A stretch of 64,000 bases of DNA from Paenibacillus phytorum (GCF_013141715.1 NZ_WHOA01000004.1:62001-126000); one strand, 5' to 3'; counted from the stretch's first letter, positions 8,409-17,369 are shown. Translations and numbers: made by a program. The notes: generated by a model from the sequence alone, not told the origin.

Positions 8409-9674
8409 TTAATCCAAATACAGCGCATTGCTTACAGATGCAAGAAGCATTTCATGCACCTCAACAAAATACCGCCAAACCTCTGCCCGATAAAAGCTTC
8501 GACCTGCCAGTTCACCAAATAACTCAAGCGACTGCTCATTGTAAACGACACATGAGCGCTCGACACCTCGATCGGAGATGAGCTTTACCTCGTCCCCTGC
8601 AAGCAAACCTGACACCACAAGCTTTGCATTTCCTTCACGCTCAAGTGCGTCCTGAGGCACCACATCGCCCATATTATACTTCCCTGCGTTCAACTCCATA
8701 ACCGGACCATCTGGGGAGTAGCTTAGAAAAACGCGCCCTGTGTCGATACCATCCAGTATGCCGTCAACGCTTCGAGAGGATGCATACACCCAGGTTGTCG
8801 GAGAACTGTGACTGATGTAGCTTCCAAACCGGTGCATATCACTGCCGCCTACGGCGATGAGGCGTTTGCCCATGCAAAGCTGACCATGCCACCAGTCGAG
8901 CGTCTTGCGGTTAGCTTCCCGCCAAGGCCCGTTCCAAATTTCCACCCAATCATAATCGACCATCCAGTCCCATTCCCAGCCGCAGTTCGGACAATGGGGA
9001 TGGTTCAGCACGACGCGAGCGCCATTCGCTCTTGCTTCACGTATACGTTCCTGCACCTGCTCCGAGCTAGTCGCACGGAAATCGACCACAGGCTTAACAA
9101 CACCTAAGAAGTTCGCATGGCCGTGATTCGTTGTCAATTCCATACCAGGAATTAAAACAACGCCCGTTTCATGCGGATAAGCAAGATTTTGACTGTACGT
9201 ATTATGATCCGTCATTGCTAGAAAATCGCAGCCCAACTCTTCCATAATCCGAGCATTCTCGGATAATGTCAGGGCTCCATCACTGTGGACGGTATGCATA
9301 TGAAGATCGCCCTTCAGCCAACGCCCTTCCTTGGGTGTGCAGGTAACCTTCACAATGACGGTGCATCCTGCCGGTGGAATCCGGTACGTACCGAGCAGCA
9401 CACACCACTCCCCGTCCACCAAGTACCCAGGTACATATCCGGGAGTCGCCTTTTCAAGCTCCACATAAAACTCGGTTCGGGCGCCCCCGCTCCAGCCTCT
9501 TACTTGATCCGTATCCTTTAAACCGAGATCAATAACGCAGTCTCCTGGTCCATGGGCTTCCACTTCTATGCTAACGTGAATACGTTCCATGCCTGAGGCT
9601 ACTTGAAAAGGAACCTCCACATAACGATCGGCTTCCTCACTTGTAATAAAACGAGATATCGTCACGATGCTCAT
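8409..9674 (-). CDS. CehA/McbA-family PHP-domain metallohydrolase
   Basis: A 421-residue cytosolic protein with no signal peptide. The N-terminal ~115 residues look like a beta-sandwich. Then comes a PHP phosphoesterase domain: GDLHMHTVHSDG (HxH metal ligands), LAMTDHN, GMELTTNHGHANFLG, LNHPHCPNCGW and VGGSDMH supply the expected His and Asp ligands. CehA/McbA relatives hydrolyse esters or phosphodiesters with bound metal. It is the last gene of the CUT1 importer operon, 9 bases after the second permease gene, so it probably acts on the imported compound, perhaps a phosphorylated or esterified sugar. That substrate is inference. The ATG follows GGGGGAG. Confidence 0.82.
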   Translation of the reverse strand: MSIVTISRFITSEEADRYVEVPFQVASGMERIHVSIEVEAHGPGDCVIDLGLKDTDQVRGWSGGARTEFYVELEKATPGYVPGYLVDGEWCVLLGTYRIPPAGCTVIVKVTCTPKEGRWLKGDLHMHTVHSDGALTLSENARIMEELGCDFLAMTDHNTYSQNLAYPHETGVVLIPGMELTTNHGHANFLGVVKPVVDFRATSSEQVQERIREARANGARVVLNHPHCPNCGWEWDWMVDYDWVEIWNGPWREANRKTLDWWHGQLCMGKRLIAVGGSDMHRFGSYISHSSPTTWVYASSRSVDGILDGIDTGRVFLSYSPDGPVMELNAGKYNMGDVVPQDALEREGNAKLVVSGLLAGDEVKLISDRGVERSCVVYNEQSLELFGELAGRSFYRAEVWRYFVEVHEMLLASVSNALYLD

Positions 9675-9683
9675 AGGCTCCCC

Positions 9684-10544
9684 CTATTCTTTTGTAGCGC
9701 CGACCATAAGGCCTGTTACGAAATATTTTTGCACAAATGGATAAATAGCTACCAATGGAATCAAAGCTAGCATGACACCGGCCATGCGAACATTAGGCGT
9801 CATAAACAAGTTGCTGCTGGTAGAGTCGGACTGAATGACGAGTGAGCGCAGCGCTACCTGCAAAGTAAACATTTTCTGATCGGTGATATAGAGCAGTCCA
9901 GGCGTCAGTTGATTCCAACGAGAGACGAATTCAAACAAAGCTACGGTAGCCAATCCTGGCTTAGCAAGCGGCACATACATCGTGGAAAAAATGCGAAACT
10001 CACCCGCCCCGTCGATTTTAGCGGATTCCGCCATTTCGTACGAAACAGCTCCAAAGAAATTTCTCATTAGTAAAATACTGAAACCTGAAACCAAACTATA
10101 TAAAATCAAAGCATTTATGGAATTCAATAAGCCCAGCTCTTTATTTACAACGTAAAGGGGGATCATCACGGCTTCATTCGGAACCATCATGGTTAGCAAA
10201 ATAAAGCTAGTGATCAGCTTGCGCCCAGGCAGCCCCTTGTGCAGCAGCACATACCCGGCCATTGCACATAGCAGCACATGGACAAACGTACCCACCAACG
10301 TCACCAGTACATTCAAAGCGAAAGGTCTCCACAGCTCAATACGCTGCCACACTGTGCGATATCCCTCTAGGCTCGGCTCAGAAGGCCATAATCGAATACC
10401 CCCATGCATGGATGAGATGTTAGAGGATATGGAGATGACAAAGGTGTTCCAAATAGGCAGGATCATCGTCGCTACAAGCAGCAGCAGGAAGAGGCTGTTT
10501 ACTAAATGGAAGGGCAAGTCCCTGCCGTTCAACGATTTATTCAT
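9684..10544 (-). CDS. Carbohydrate ABC transporter permease (LplC/MalG type)
   Basis: A 286-residue inner-membrane permease with six predicted membrane segments. It carries the EAA-type loop that docks the ATPase (EMAESAKIDGAGEFRIFSTMYVPLAKP, split around residue 190). It ends with GLMVGATKE, typical of LplC-like CUT1 permeases. The start ATG lies 9 bases after the stop of the partner permease and follows GAGGAG. It forms the translocation pore with the product of 10554-11429. No ATPase gene is present in the operon, as usual for this family, where one MsmX-like ATPase serves many importers. Confidence 0.9.
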   Translation of the reverse strand: MNKSLNGRDLPFHLVNSLFLLLLVATMILPIWNTFVISISSNISSMHGGIRLWPSEPSLEGYRTVWQRIELWRPFALNVLVTLVGTFVHVLLCAMAGYVLLHKGLPGRKLITSFILLTMMVPNEAVMIPLYVVNKELGLLNSINALILYSLVSGFSILLMRNFFGAVSYEMAESAKIDGAGEFRIFSTMYVPLAKPGLATVALFEFVSRWNQLTPGLLYITDQKMFTLQVALRSLVIQSDSTSSNLFMTPNVRMAGVMLALIPLVAIYPFVQKYFVTGLMVGATKE

Positions 10545-10553
10545 AACACGATT

Positions 10554-11429
10554 TCACTCCTCGTCATAACGAATCAATTTGCGGGTTGCGAACACTAAGA
10601 TCAGCGTTGCCAAGACAACGAGAAAGCCTGCCGCTGATGCGACGCCCATTTTGAACTCAAGAATTCCTTTTTGATACGTATACGTCATCAGTACATCCAC
10701 TTTTCGGGCAATAACAGGATTACTTAGAATGATCATTTGGTCGAACATCCGAAGCATCCCGATCATATTCAGCAAGGTCACAACCTTCATCGTCGGAATG
10801 AGCTGAGGCAGGGTTACATAACGAATTTGCTGCCAGCGTCCAGCTCCATCCATACGCGCGGCTTCATACAAAGAAGGGGAAATGGTCACGATAGAGGCCA
10901 AATAAAGAATGCAGGTGAAACCCATTTCCTTCCAAGTGTTCGTTAAGACCATTAAAGCTTGGGCATAGTCGACTTCCGCAAAAAAATGAATTGGTTTCGC
11001 AGCACCCAGTAGCTTCAACAAATCATTAACAAATCCTCCGTCCGGAGACAGCATGATGATCCAGATGCCTCCTACAACAACCCAAGAAAATAAATGCGGC
11101 AAGTAAATAACCATTTGCGTCAGCTTCTTAAACCATGTTTTAAGCACTTCATTTAACGACAGAGCCGTAATAATCGGGGCAAAAAAGCCTACAATTAGCA
11201 TCCCGATTCCGATGATTAAGGTGTTTTCCAAAACGCGCCAGAATACCGGATCGTTCCAAACCACGATGTAATTCTGAAGACCAACGAACGGTCGATTTCC
11301 AATAATCCGAAAATTTTGCATGGAGATTTGCAAGCCCTTAATGAGCGGATAATAAGAAAAAATCAAAAAATAAATCACAACGGGAATCATCATGATATAC
11401 ATTACGCGATAACGTGCCCATGCGGTCAC
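10554..11429 (-). CDS. Carbohydrate ABC transporter permease (LplB/MalF type)
   Basis: A 291-residue permease of the LplB family with an N-terminal hydrophobic segment (YIMMIPVVIYFLIFSYYPLI) and five more membrane spans. The EAA loop reads YEAARMDGAGRWQQIRYVTLPQL near residue 190. The GTG start follows GGGGGAAG. It pairs with the next gene to form the pore of a CUT1 sugar importer fed by the lipoprotein encoded at 11501-12913. A hairpin in the 71-base gap before it may set a lower expression level for the permeases than for the binding protein. Confidence 0.9.
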   Translation of the reverse strand: MTAWARYRVMYIMMIPVVIYFLIFSYYPLIKGLQISMQNFRIIGNRPFVGLQNYIVVWNDPVFWRVLENTLIIGIGMLIVGFFAPIITALSLNEVLKTWFKKLTQMVIYLPHLFSWVVVGGIWIIMLSPDGGFVNDLLKLLGAAKPIHFFAEVDYAQALMVLTNTWKEMGFTCILYLASIVTISPSLYEAARMDGAGRWQQIRYVTLPQLIPTMKVVTLLNMIGMLRMFDQMIILSNPVIARKVDVLMTYTYQKGILEFKMGVASAAGFLVVLATLILVFATRKLIRYDEE

Positions 11430-11454
11430 TAGACTTCCCCCTTATCTATGAAAA

Positions 11455-11495
11455 GTAAAGCGGCGGCTAGGGAGTTACTACCCGCCTCCGCTCTC
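11455..11495 (-). promoter_or_regulatory. Intercistronic GC-rich hairpin after binding-protein gene
   Basis: On the transcript strand GAGCGGAGGCGGG can pair imperfectly with the CTCCCTAGCCGCCGCTTT region. No long T run follows. It is likely an mRNA-stabilising or partial-termination structure, which is common after solute-binding-protein genes. Confidence 0.4.
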
Positions 11496-11500
11496 TCCAA

Positions 11501-12913
11501 CTAGTCAATCAGTTTAGCTGCTTTAAGCTCATCATTCATTTTTTTCACGGCGTCTGCTGCTGGCAATTTGCCCATCATCGCTTGGAAAGCGTAGTTGGTA
11601 ACGATTTTTTCAGCGCTCGGCCAGTCTTTGGTTGGGTTTTCAATCGTTGCATTATTGTCGAAAATAACTTGGCGGCCTTCGATAGCACCTGGCAGCGTAC
11701 CAATCGGGTTCTTGAAGTTCGTGTTGTTCGGGAAAGGAGCACCATGATCCATACCATGCTTAACTCCCTCATCCGTTAGTGTATATTTCCCATCTTTAAC
11801 GGTGTAATCATCGCCTTCAATCCCTAATGTGCTAAGGATGTTCCCCTTCTCAGAGTGCCAGAATTCTAAAAATTTAACCGCCGTATCGGCATGCTCGGCA
11901 TTCACTGGAATTCCCCAAACACTTGGGTCGCCGCGGCGAAGCATGATTTTGCCATCTGGCCCTACAGCCCCAGCGATGGCTTTGGCTTTAAAGTTAGGAT
12001 CATCCGTTTTTTTCATATTATTGAACAAACCTACCCATGCATCCCAGTACGTGACCATCCCCACTCGATTCGTTAAGAAGAGCTCTCTCATTTTTGCTGA
12101 ATCGTTGGTAGCGAAGTTCGGGTCTAGAATACCTTCCTTGTACAGCTTCGCAAACCACTCATAAATCGGAACCGCTGCTTCTGTTGCATAAGGAATCGAG
12201 CGCTTGCCACTAGCATCAATCACATATTTATATTTCACGCCTGCTGCGCTCATAAACCCTTGAATGTCGTATAACCCAGCCGTGGACAAGCCATAGGTGT
12301 CGTCCTTACCGTTGCCGTCTGGATCTTTTTCCTTGAATGCCTTCAGTACTTGGTAGAAATCTTCCAATGATTTTGGCTGCTGCAGCTTCAGCTTGTCCAT
12401 CCAATCTTGACGAACGGTAGGCAGCGTGCCGCCTTCTGATTTATTAAATACACTAAAGATCTGACCGCCTTTATAAGTGATCATGTCCCATTCCTTGGTA
12501 GGGATCACTTTAGGATCGGATAAAATCTTGGAAGCTTTGATCTTATCGTTTAGCGGCATCAGCGCACCTTGATCAACAAGGACATCCATATTGCCTTTGC
12601 CCATATAAATGAGGTCATATTTTTCGCCAGCAGAAATCGCTGCGTATAGTTTCTTATCATAGTCGGCTGCAGGTTTTTCGATGGTGACCTTAATGCCCGT
12701 CAGTCGTTCTACTTCCTTCTCAAACAGGACATTCTCTTCCGGCGTCTTGCCCCCTGCCACTCCACTTAGAATACGAAGGGTTTCTTGTTTGGCCGGCTTG
12801 GAAGTTTCGCTACCAGCGCTTGTTGTTTTATCAGTATTCGTGCCGCACGCAGTGGCTAGTAAACTTGTCGATAACACAACGGCTGCGATGATTCCTGCTT
12901 TTTTATTGAACAT
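11501..12913 (-). CDS. Extracellular sugar-binding lipoprotein (LplA-like)
   Basis: A 470-residue solute-binding protein. The lipoprotein signal peptide ends with the lipobox LLATAC (Cys near residue 23), so the protein is tethered to the outer face of the membrane. The mature part has the family-1 binding-protein fold, with motifs such as WDMITYKGGQIFSV, RQDWMDKLKLQQPKSLEDFY and KDPDGNGKDDTYGLS, as in LplA and related oligosaccharide binders. The start ATG follows AGGAGG. It is the first structural gene of the importer operon, 24 bases after the LacI-type regulator gene. The substrate is not readable from sequence; the neighbouring PHP hydrolase suggests a modified sugar. Confidence 0.9.
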   Translation of the reverse strand: MFNKKAGIIAAVVLSTSLLATACGTNTDKTTSAGSETSKPAKQETLRILSGVAGGKTPEENVLFEKEVERLTGIKVTIEKPAADYDKKLYAAISAGEKYDLIYMGKGNMDVLVDQGALMPLNDKIKASKILSDPKVIPTKEWDMITYKGGQIFSVFNKSEGGTLPTVRQDWMDKLKLQQPKSLEDFYQVLKAFKEKDPDGNGKDDTYGLSTAGLYDIQGFMSAAGVKYKYVIDASGKRSIPYATEAAVPIYEWFAKLYKEGILDPNFATNDSAKMRELFLTNRVGMVTYWDAWVGLFNNMKKTDDPNFKAKAIAGAVGPDGKIMLRRGDPSVWGIPVNAEHADTAVKFLEFWHSEKGNILSTLGIEGDDYTVKDGKYTLTDEGVKHGMDHGAPFPNNTNFKNPIGTLPGAIEGRQVIFDNNATIENPTKDWPSAEKIVTNYAFQAMMGKLPAADAVKKMNDELKAAKLID

Positions 12914-12937
12914 GGGTATGGCCTCCTATTTATCTAT

Positions 12938-13984
12938 CTATTTATGGGGTCTTAGGGTATCGCTAACTCTCGCTCGGGCACATGAGCCTCTATAAACTAA
13001 ACTGGCAGGAATTAATATGCGTTTGGCAATGGCGTTGGGCTGACGGCACTGTTCAATGAGCAGCTTGGCTGCTTCGCTTCCCAGTACTTCCCCATTGAGC
13101 CTGACCCCGGTAAGAGGTGGCTTGAATTCAGGTGCGAAGACAGAATCATCGCTGAAAGCAAAGACAGAAAGGTCTTGCGGTATTTGCAAATTAAGCTCCG
13201 CAGCCGCTTGGTATACCCCTAATGCCACTTTATCTGTATCCGTAATGATGGCTGTAATATGCGGATAAGCTGCTAATAGCTTCTTGGTCATCTGGTAGCC
13301 GTAGACAGTGGACGTTAAGCTGTTATCTTTATACACAATGAACTTTGCCTCAACCGACAGCTCGGCTTTATTGTAGGCTCTGTAGTAACCATGCTCGCGG
13401 TCTTGTGCGACCGTTCTTTCCTTCGGTGCATTGAGGAACGCGATATGATTGTGACCTAATTGCAGAAGGTACTCGGTAACGATTTGTCCCATCCCTATAT
13501 TGTCGTTATCCACATAGGAGACACTGGATTCGAACTCCTCCTGTGGTCTTCCTATCACGACAAGCGGCACGTTACGCTTTATTCGTTCGGAAATTCGCTC
13601 ATCATTTGCGGCAGGATCCAGAAGAATGTCACCATCTACGGGATCTGTAGCCAAATGCTCAACTTGACTGGAGAATTCAGTAGACAGGGTGTTTACCAGC
13701 AAACGATAGCCCTGGTTATAGCACTCTCTCAACACACCATTAAAGAGGCCAAGATGGAACTGACTGAATTTCACTTGCTCACCAGCCATATTTAACCCGA
13801 TGATATTCGTTTTTTTATTGGCTAAACTGCGAGCCCAGTAATTGGGTCTATAATTCAAATTTAAAGCTGCCTCCAGTACACGCTGCGACACTTCCTTGCT
13901 GATCGGCCTTTTTTTGCTAAACACGTTGGACACTGTACTCTTGGATACCCCAGCTACTTTTGCAACATCATCTATGTTGGCCAT
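12938..13984 (-). CDS. LacI-family transcriptional regulator
   Basis: A 348-residue repressor-type protein. It starts with the typical LacI helix-turn-helix (MANIDDVAKVAGVSKSTVSNVF), then the hinge region (LNYRPNYWARSLANKKT) and a periplasmic-binding-protein-like sugar sensor domain. The ATG at 13984 gives the canonical N-terminus; a GTG five codons earlier is poorly spaced from its ribosome binding site. It is the first gene of the operon with the CUT1 importer and PHP hydrolase and most likely controls it. Two CCGG-centred palindromes upstream (14014 and 14146) fit LacI-type operators. Confidence 0.9.
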   Translation of the reverse strand: MANIDDVAKVAGVSKSTVSNVFSKKRPISKEVSQRVLEAALNLNYRPNYWARSLANKKTNIIGLNMAGEQVKFSQFHLGLFNGVLRECYNQGYRLLVNTLSTEFSSQVEHLATDPVDGDILLDPAANDERISERIKRNVPLVVIGRPQEEFESSVSYVDNDNIGMGQIVTEYLLQLGHNHIAFLNAPKERTVAQDREHGYYRAYNKAELSVEAKFIVYKDNSLTSTVYGYQMTKKLLAAYPHITAIITDTDKVALGVYQAAAELNLQIPQDLSVFAFSDDSVFAPEFKPPLTGVRLNGEVLGSEAAKLLIEQCRQPNAIAKRILIPASLVYRGSCARARVSDTLRPHK

Positions 13985-14011
13985 ATGAGCTCGCCTCACT
14001 TCTCCTTTATA

Positions 14012-14025
14012 TTAAACCGGTTTTA
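14012..14025. promoter_or_regulatory. LacI-type operator 1
   Basis: TTAAACCGGTTTTA is a near-perfect palindrome with the central CG of LacI-family operators. It lies 28 bases upstream of the regulator ATG, downstream of a possible TTTACA -35, so bound protein would block transcription. Confidence 0.55.
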
Positions 14026-14100
14026 TCAACAGAGTTTTAAATAGAGGATAATGATTTGTAAAGGAAACACGTACTTTCGATGATCGTTTTAATCAAAAAC

Positions 14101-14124
14101 CAAGGAAATATGGGCATTTCCTTG
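14101..14124. repeat. Perfect 9-bp inverted repeat between the operators
   Basis: CAAGGAAAT at 14101-14109 and ATTTCCTTG at 14116-14124 flank a 6-base loop. It could be a further protein site or a weak hairpin in the regulator leader. Confidence 0.35.
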
Positions 14125-14144
14125 CTATCTATGACAAAAAATCA

Positions 14145-14158
14145 TGAAACCGGTTCGA
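14145..14158. promoter_or_regulatory. LacI-type operator 2
   Basis: TGAAACCGGTTCGA shares the AAACCGGTT core with operator 1, centred about 133 bases away. Two sites allow looping by a tetrameric or dimeric repressor. Confidence 0.5.
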
Positions 14159-14169
14159 CGATTTGTTTA

Positions 14170-14209
14170 CACAAAAAGAGAAAACCGCCAGGGAATATCC
14201 CTGACGGTT
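14170..14209 (-). terminator. Terminator of nitroreductase gene
   Basis: AACCGCCAGGG (14183-14193) pairs with CCCTGACGGTT (14199-14209). The minus-strand transcript then runs into a T-rich tail. Confidence 0.75.
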
Positions 14210-14235
14210 CGTTTAGGTTCGATAAATCTTTACGC

Positions 14236-14811
14236 TTACTCACTTACCCATGTTGTCTTCTGCGCGAACGGCACCCGCGCTGCCTTCGGTGGTTCCATGT
14301 CCGGGTAGCCGATGTAGATGAATCCGACCAGCTCCTCTTTTCCCACTAGACTGAACGCCTCCCGCATCTTCGGATGATAGGTAGGTGCACCCGTCCGCCA
14401 TATCGTTCCTAGGCCTAGTGCGTACGCTGTAAGCAGCATATTCTGCACAGCGGCATGCGCGGCCGCATATTCCTCGATCTCCGGAACTACAGGCTTTACT
14501 GAGGGTGTTACGGCCACGGCAATAACAACAGGAGCGCGGAATGCTTTCTTCTTCTGAACGCTTTTCAGCTTGGATAACTCCTCCTCAGAAAGCGTCGGAT
14601 CCGCTTCTGCAGCGGCAACCTCGGCGTAGCCTTGGCCTAACAATCTTCTGCCTTCACCGGTCATGACCCAGAACCTCCATGGCTCTGTATGACAATGGTT
14701 AGGCGCCCAAGTGCCTGCCTCAAGGATTTCTTCAATTAGTGATTTGTCGACAGGATCCTGTTTGACCTTCCCGATACTGCGTCGATGGCGAATCGCTTCT
14801 TTCATATCCAT
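14236..14811 (-). CDS. Nitroreductase-family flavoprotein
   Basis: A 191-residue FMN-dependent oxidoreductase of the nitroreductase superfamily. The N-terminal MKEAIRHRRSIGK is the FMN phosphate-binding motif, and WAPNHCHTEPWRFWVMTG and GLGTIWRTGAP complete the usual pocket. The C-terminal VGFIYIGYPDMEPPKAAR is typical of YdjA/TdsD-like members. The ATG at 14811 follows AAAGGAG at 8 bases; an upstream TTG is less likely. The gene is transcribed alone with its own terminator and lies between the LacI operon and the MFS gene. The natural substrate is unknown; such enzymes reduce nitro groups, quinones or enones with NAD(P)H. Confidence 0.88.
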   Translation of the reverse strand: MDMKEAIRHRRSIGKVKQDPVDKSLIEEILEAGTWAPNHCHTEPWRFWVMTGEGRRLLGQGYAEVAAAEADPTLSEEELSKLKSVQKKKAFRAPVVIAVAVTPSVKPVVPEIEEYAAAHAAVQNMLLTAYALGLGTIWRTGAPTYHPKMREAFSLVGKEELVGFIYIGYPDMEPPKAARVPFAQKTTWVSE

Positions 14812-14934
14812 GAATCCCACTCCTTTCCCTATTGCTAATTCTATTTCTATTGTTGCACGACCCAAGCTCCCTCTGCAAACCTCATGGGAAGCATCGTCCT
14901 AGTAGCTATGAGATTTACCCTGTACCTCAATGAA

Positions 14935-16164
14935 TCATGCTTTCACTGCAGTTTGCGGCAGCTCAATATCATGCAAATTTAGCTTTTTATCTGTCGGAAG
15001 GAAGGCTGCTAACAATCCGATTAACGGTAAAAAGGCACAGAGTTTAATAACAAAGGCGATGCTTGTTGCATCCGCCAGCGTCCCCAGCACAGCGGATCCG
15101 ATCCCGCCTAAACCAAAGGCCAATCCAAAGAACAATCCAGATACCGTACCCACCTTGCCTGGCAGAAGTTCTTGTGCATAAACGACAATGACGGAAAAAC
15201 CCGATAACAAAATAAACCCAATACACGCACAAAGGACACCTGCCCAGAACAAATTGGCATAAGGCAGAAGCAGCGAGAACGGTGCAGTGCCTAGAATAGA
15301 GAACCAGATCATATTCCGTCTCCCAAAACGATCCGCTAAGGGGCCACCCATGAACGTACCTACAGCTCCGGCAGCAAGCAAGGTGAATATGAAGAGCTGC
15401 GCTCTTTCGACCGAAAGCTGGTCATGTTCAATCAAATAAAAGGCGTAGAATCCTGTCATACTGGCCACATAAACAAACTTGGAAAATAGGAGCATGATTA
15501 GAATAAATATCGCATACGCAACCATTTTACGAGGGAGTTTCTTTCTGACACCCTCGTTTCTGTTGGCTGTAGACGGACGGCTTCCCGCCTTTCGATACCA
15601 TTTTGCAACGAAAAACTGAACCACAATCGCAGCCGCAGCTACAAATGAAAACCAGATGATACCGAATTGACCAAACGGTACAAAGATAAGGGCTGTAAAG
15701 ACAGGAGCCAAAGCCTGCCCGATGTTACCGCCTGTTTGGAATATCGACTGCGCCAGTCCCCTGCGAGGCCCAGCAGCCAAATAAGCCACACGCGATGCTT
15801 CCGGATGAAGGACAGAGGAACCCAGACCAACTAGGATAACGGCTAAAATAACCTGCGCGAACGAAGACGCCACCGCCAAGACAATCACTCCTATAAGAGA
15901 GAAAAACACACCTGCGGGCAGCAGAAATGGCTTCGGTTTCGCGTCTGTGTACAGACCAATCAAGGGTTGAAACATAGAGGCCGTCACATTCAATGTGAAG
16001 GCAATCCACCCGATTTGTGTAAAACTGAGCTGCAACGAATCATGTAGAATTGGAAACACAGCAGGGATAACGGATTGAATCGCATCATTCAACAAATGAA
16101 CCAAGCTTATTGAAAATAAAATAGCATAAACGGTACTATTACGGGCATTGTTTGAAACGGACAT
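14935..16164 (-). CDS. MFS transporter, fosmidomycin-resistance (Fsr) type
   Basis: A 409-residue membrane protein with about 12 predicted spans, a member of the major facilitator superfamily. The start (ISLVHLLNDAIQSVIPAVFPIL), the motif GLGSSVLHPEASRVA and the stretch GLAQSIFQTGGNIGQALAP are characteristic of the Fsr group of drug exporters. The interdomain loop GGPLADRFGRRN is the second copy of the MFS D-R-x-G-R-R motif. AAAGGGG lies 11 bases before the ATG. A GntR-family regulator gene is encoded just upstream in the same direction and probably controls it. The substrate is likely a small toxic compound; fosmidomycin is only the family archetype. Confidence 0.85.
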   Translation of the reverse strand: MSVSNNARNSTVYAILFSISLVHLLNDAIQSVIPAVFPILHDSLQLSFTQIGWIAFTLNVTASMFQPLIGLYTDAKPKPFLLPAGVFFSLIGVIVLAVASSFAQVILAVILVGLGSSVLHPEASRVAYLAAGPRRGLAQSIFQTGGNIGQALAPVFTALIFVPFGQFGIIWFSFVAAAAIVVQFFVAKWYRKAGSRPSTANRNEGVRKKLPRKMVAYAIFILIMLLFSKFVYVASMTGFYAFYLIEHDQLSVERAQLFIFTLLAAGAVGTFMGGPLADRFGRRNMIWFSILGTAPFSLLLPYANLFWAGVLCACIGFILLSGFSVIVVYAQELLPGKVGTVSGLFFGLAFGLGGIGSAVLGTLADATSIAFVIKLCAFLPLIGLLAAFLPTDKKLNLHDIELPQTAVKA

Positions 16165-16182
16165 GTGATCTCAAACCCCTTT

Positions 16183-16199
16183 CATCATATCATCTGATG
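16183..16199. promoter_or_regulatory. Possible GntR operator upstream of MFS gene
   Basis: CATCA-N7-TGATG is an inverted repeat between the regulator gene and the exporter gene. A related word, CATCAGATCATC, overlaps the regulator start at 16928-16939, which suggests autoregulation. Confidence 0.35.
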
Positions 16200-16222
16200 T
16201 TTAAAATTAGAGGAGAATAAAG

Positions 16223-16930
16223 CTACTCCTGGTTAAGATACTTTTTAAGCTGGCTGACCGTATCTTCTAGATTTTGTTTGGTCCAGTACTCGGCAGCCGA
16301 TACATCCTTGTCTTTAATCGCTTGATACATATTTTCGTGCTGGAGATTGTGGGAATCATGTGGACTCTGGACGCTCACTAATTTGTAAGACGTTTCAAGG
16401 AGCACAGTTGAGAAAGTCCGGTATAGGTCGATAGCAACGCTATTCTTGCTGGCGATGGCGATGGACAGATGGAACTTTACATCTGAGTTCAGATAGGTAC
16501 TCGTATCGCCTTTCTCCAGTGCTTCCGACCGTTGATCCAGTGCGCTTCGCATCTGCTCCAAATCATGATCATCGCGGCGCTCAGTGGCTAATCGGGAGAT
16601 TTCCAGCTCGAGCATCCTTCTTACCTCATAGACCTCCAGAATCTCGGCTCTGCGAAGCCTATGGTCAAGCGGCTCCTGCATACCTGTGTTAGCCGTCAAA
16701 AAAGTGCCGAAGCCCTGCTTCTTTTCGAGCAAACCCGCATGCACAAGCACTCTGACCGCTTCACGGATCGTCGAACGTCCGACACCGAATTGCTGCATAA
16801 GCTCGGGTTCCGTTGGAATCTTATCGCCGGGTTTCATTTCGCCTTCTGATATTTTCTTTTGCAATTGATTAACAACATCATCAACCAATTTAGGCCTATT
16901 AAGCGGCTGGAATGACATCTTCGAATTCAT
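16223..16930 (-). CDS. GntR-family regulator, FadR subfamily
   Basis: A 235-residue transcription factor. The N-terminal winged HTH (VVNQLQKKISEGEMKPGDKIPTE, split around PGDKIPTEPEL, then FGVGRSTIREAVRVL and KKQGFGTFL) is classical GntR. The C-terminal all-helical FCD domain (EVYEVRRMLELEISRLA, FHLSIAIASKN, EHENMYQAIKDKD-like HENMYQAIKDKD) defines the FadR subfamily and holds a ligand, often an organic acid, with a metal. The ATG follows AGGAG. It lies 58 bases upstream of the MFS exporter gene in the same orientation, so control of that exporter is the natural guess. Confidence 0.88.
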   Translation of the reverse strand: MNSKMSFQPLNRPKLVDDVVNQLQKKISEGEMKPGDKIPTEPELMQQFGVGRSTIREAVRVLVHAGLLEKKQGFGTFLTANTGMQEPLDHRLRRAEILEVYEVRRMLELEISRLATERRDDHDLEQMRSALDQRSEALEKGDTSTYLNSDVKFHLSIAIASKNSVAIDLYRTFSTVLLETSYKLVSVQSPHDSHNLQHENMYQAIKDKDVSAAEYWTKQNLEDTVSQLKKYLNQE

Positions 16931-17304
16931 CAGATCATCTCCTGTTTAGAAAGTATAGCATAGCTGCCCTCGAGTTTACATCCTATTTTTTACAATCAGA
17001 CTCTTTCCTTGAAAGATCTCGGTAAGCTTCTTAGCTTTCCTTTCTCGTAAGAGTGTTGTATTTTGTGCAACTTTAGGCAAGCAAACCCGCGTTTTCCACG
17101 CGATTGTTGCAAAATATACAACAATTTCAGCCAAAAATCGCTCTATACCCTCTAAAACGACTGAATTGTTGTACAACATACAACATCTCATAGCTTGCCC
17201 AGAAGAAATCAGGGAAATTGTTGTACGTTGTACAACTTGCCTTTCTATTCACTCTACCCTTTATCAAAAGCCGCTAATTTCAATCAACTTTCATTAGACG
17301 ACAT
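16931..17304. other. Gene-free repeat-bearing region
   Basis: No gene is supported here. Short open frames in the region are translations of the repeats. It contains the TTGTTGTA repeat island described at 17054-17238. Confidence 0.6.
17054..17238. repeat. Repeat island with TTGTTGTA / TACAACAA words (family A)
   Basis: Four word pairs at about 17054-17071, 17104-17122, 17165-17185 and 17217-17236 are built from TTGTTGTA and its complement TACAACA, spaced 50-62 bases apart. Each can form a short hairpin. The spacer after the second word (TTTCAGCCAAAAATCGC to CCCTCTAAAACG) has the same order of blocks as the spacer in the CTGCA island at 33.9 kb. Confidence 0.65.
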
Positions 17305-17350
17305 AAAAAAAGGACTTCATCGAATTTAACATTCGCGGAAGTCCTTTTTT
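17305..17350 (-). terminator. Terminator of CDGSH microprotein gene
   Basis: AAAAAAGGACTTC and GAAGTCCTTTTTT form a long stem with an inner CGAAT/ATTCG stem; a T run follows on the minus strand. Confidence 0.85.
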
Positions 17351-17369
17351 ACCTCTATATTTACGAGAC

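Noticed and set aside
16976..17191. 71-codon minus-strand open frame
   Set aside because: It lies wholly within the TTGTTGTA repeat island and has no ribosome site; the frame is a by-product of the repeats.
17054..17238. CRISPR array
   Set aside because: The repeated words are short inverted pairs of uneven spacing, without constant repeat length, leader or cas genes.
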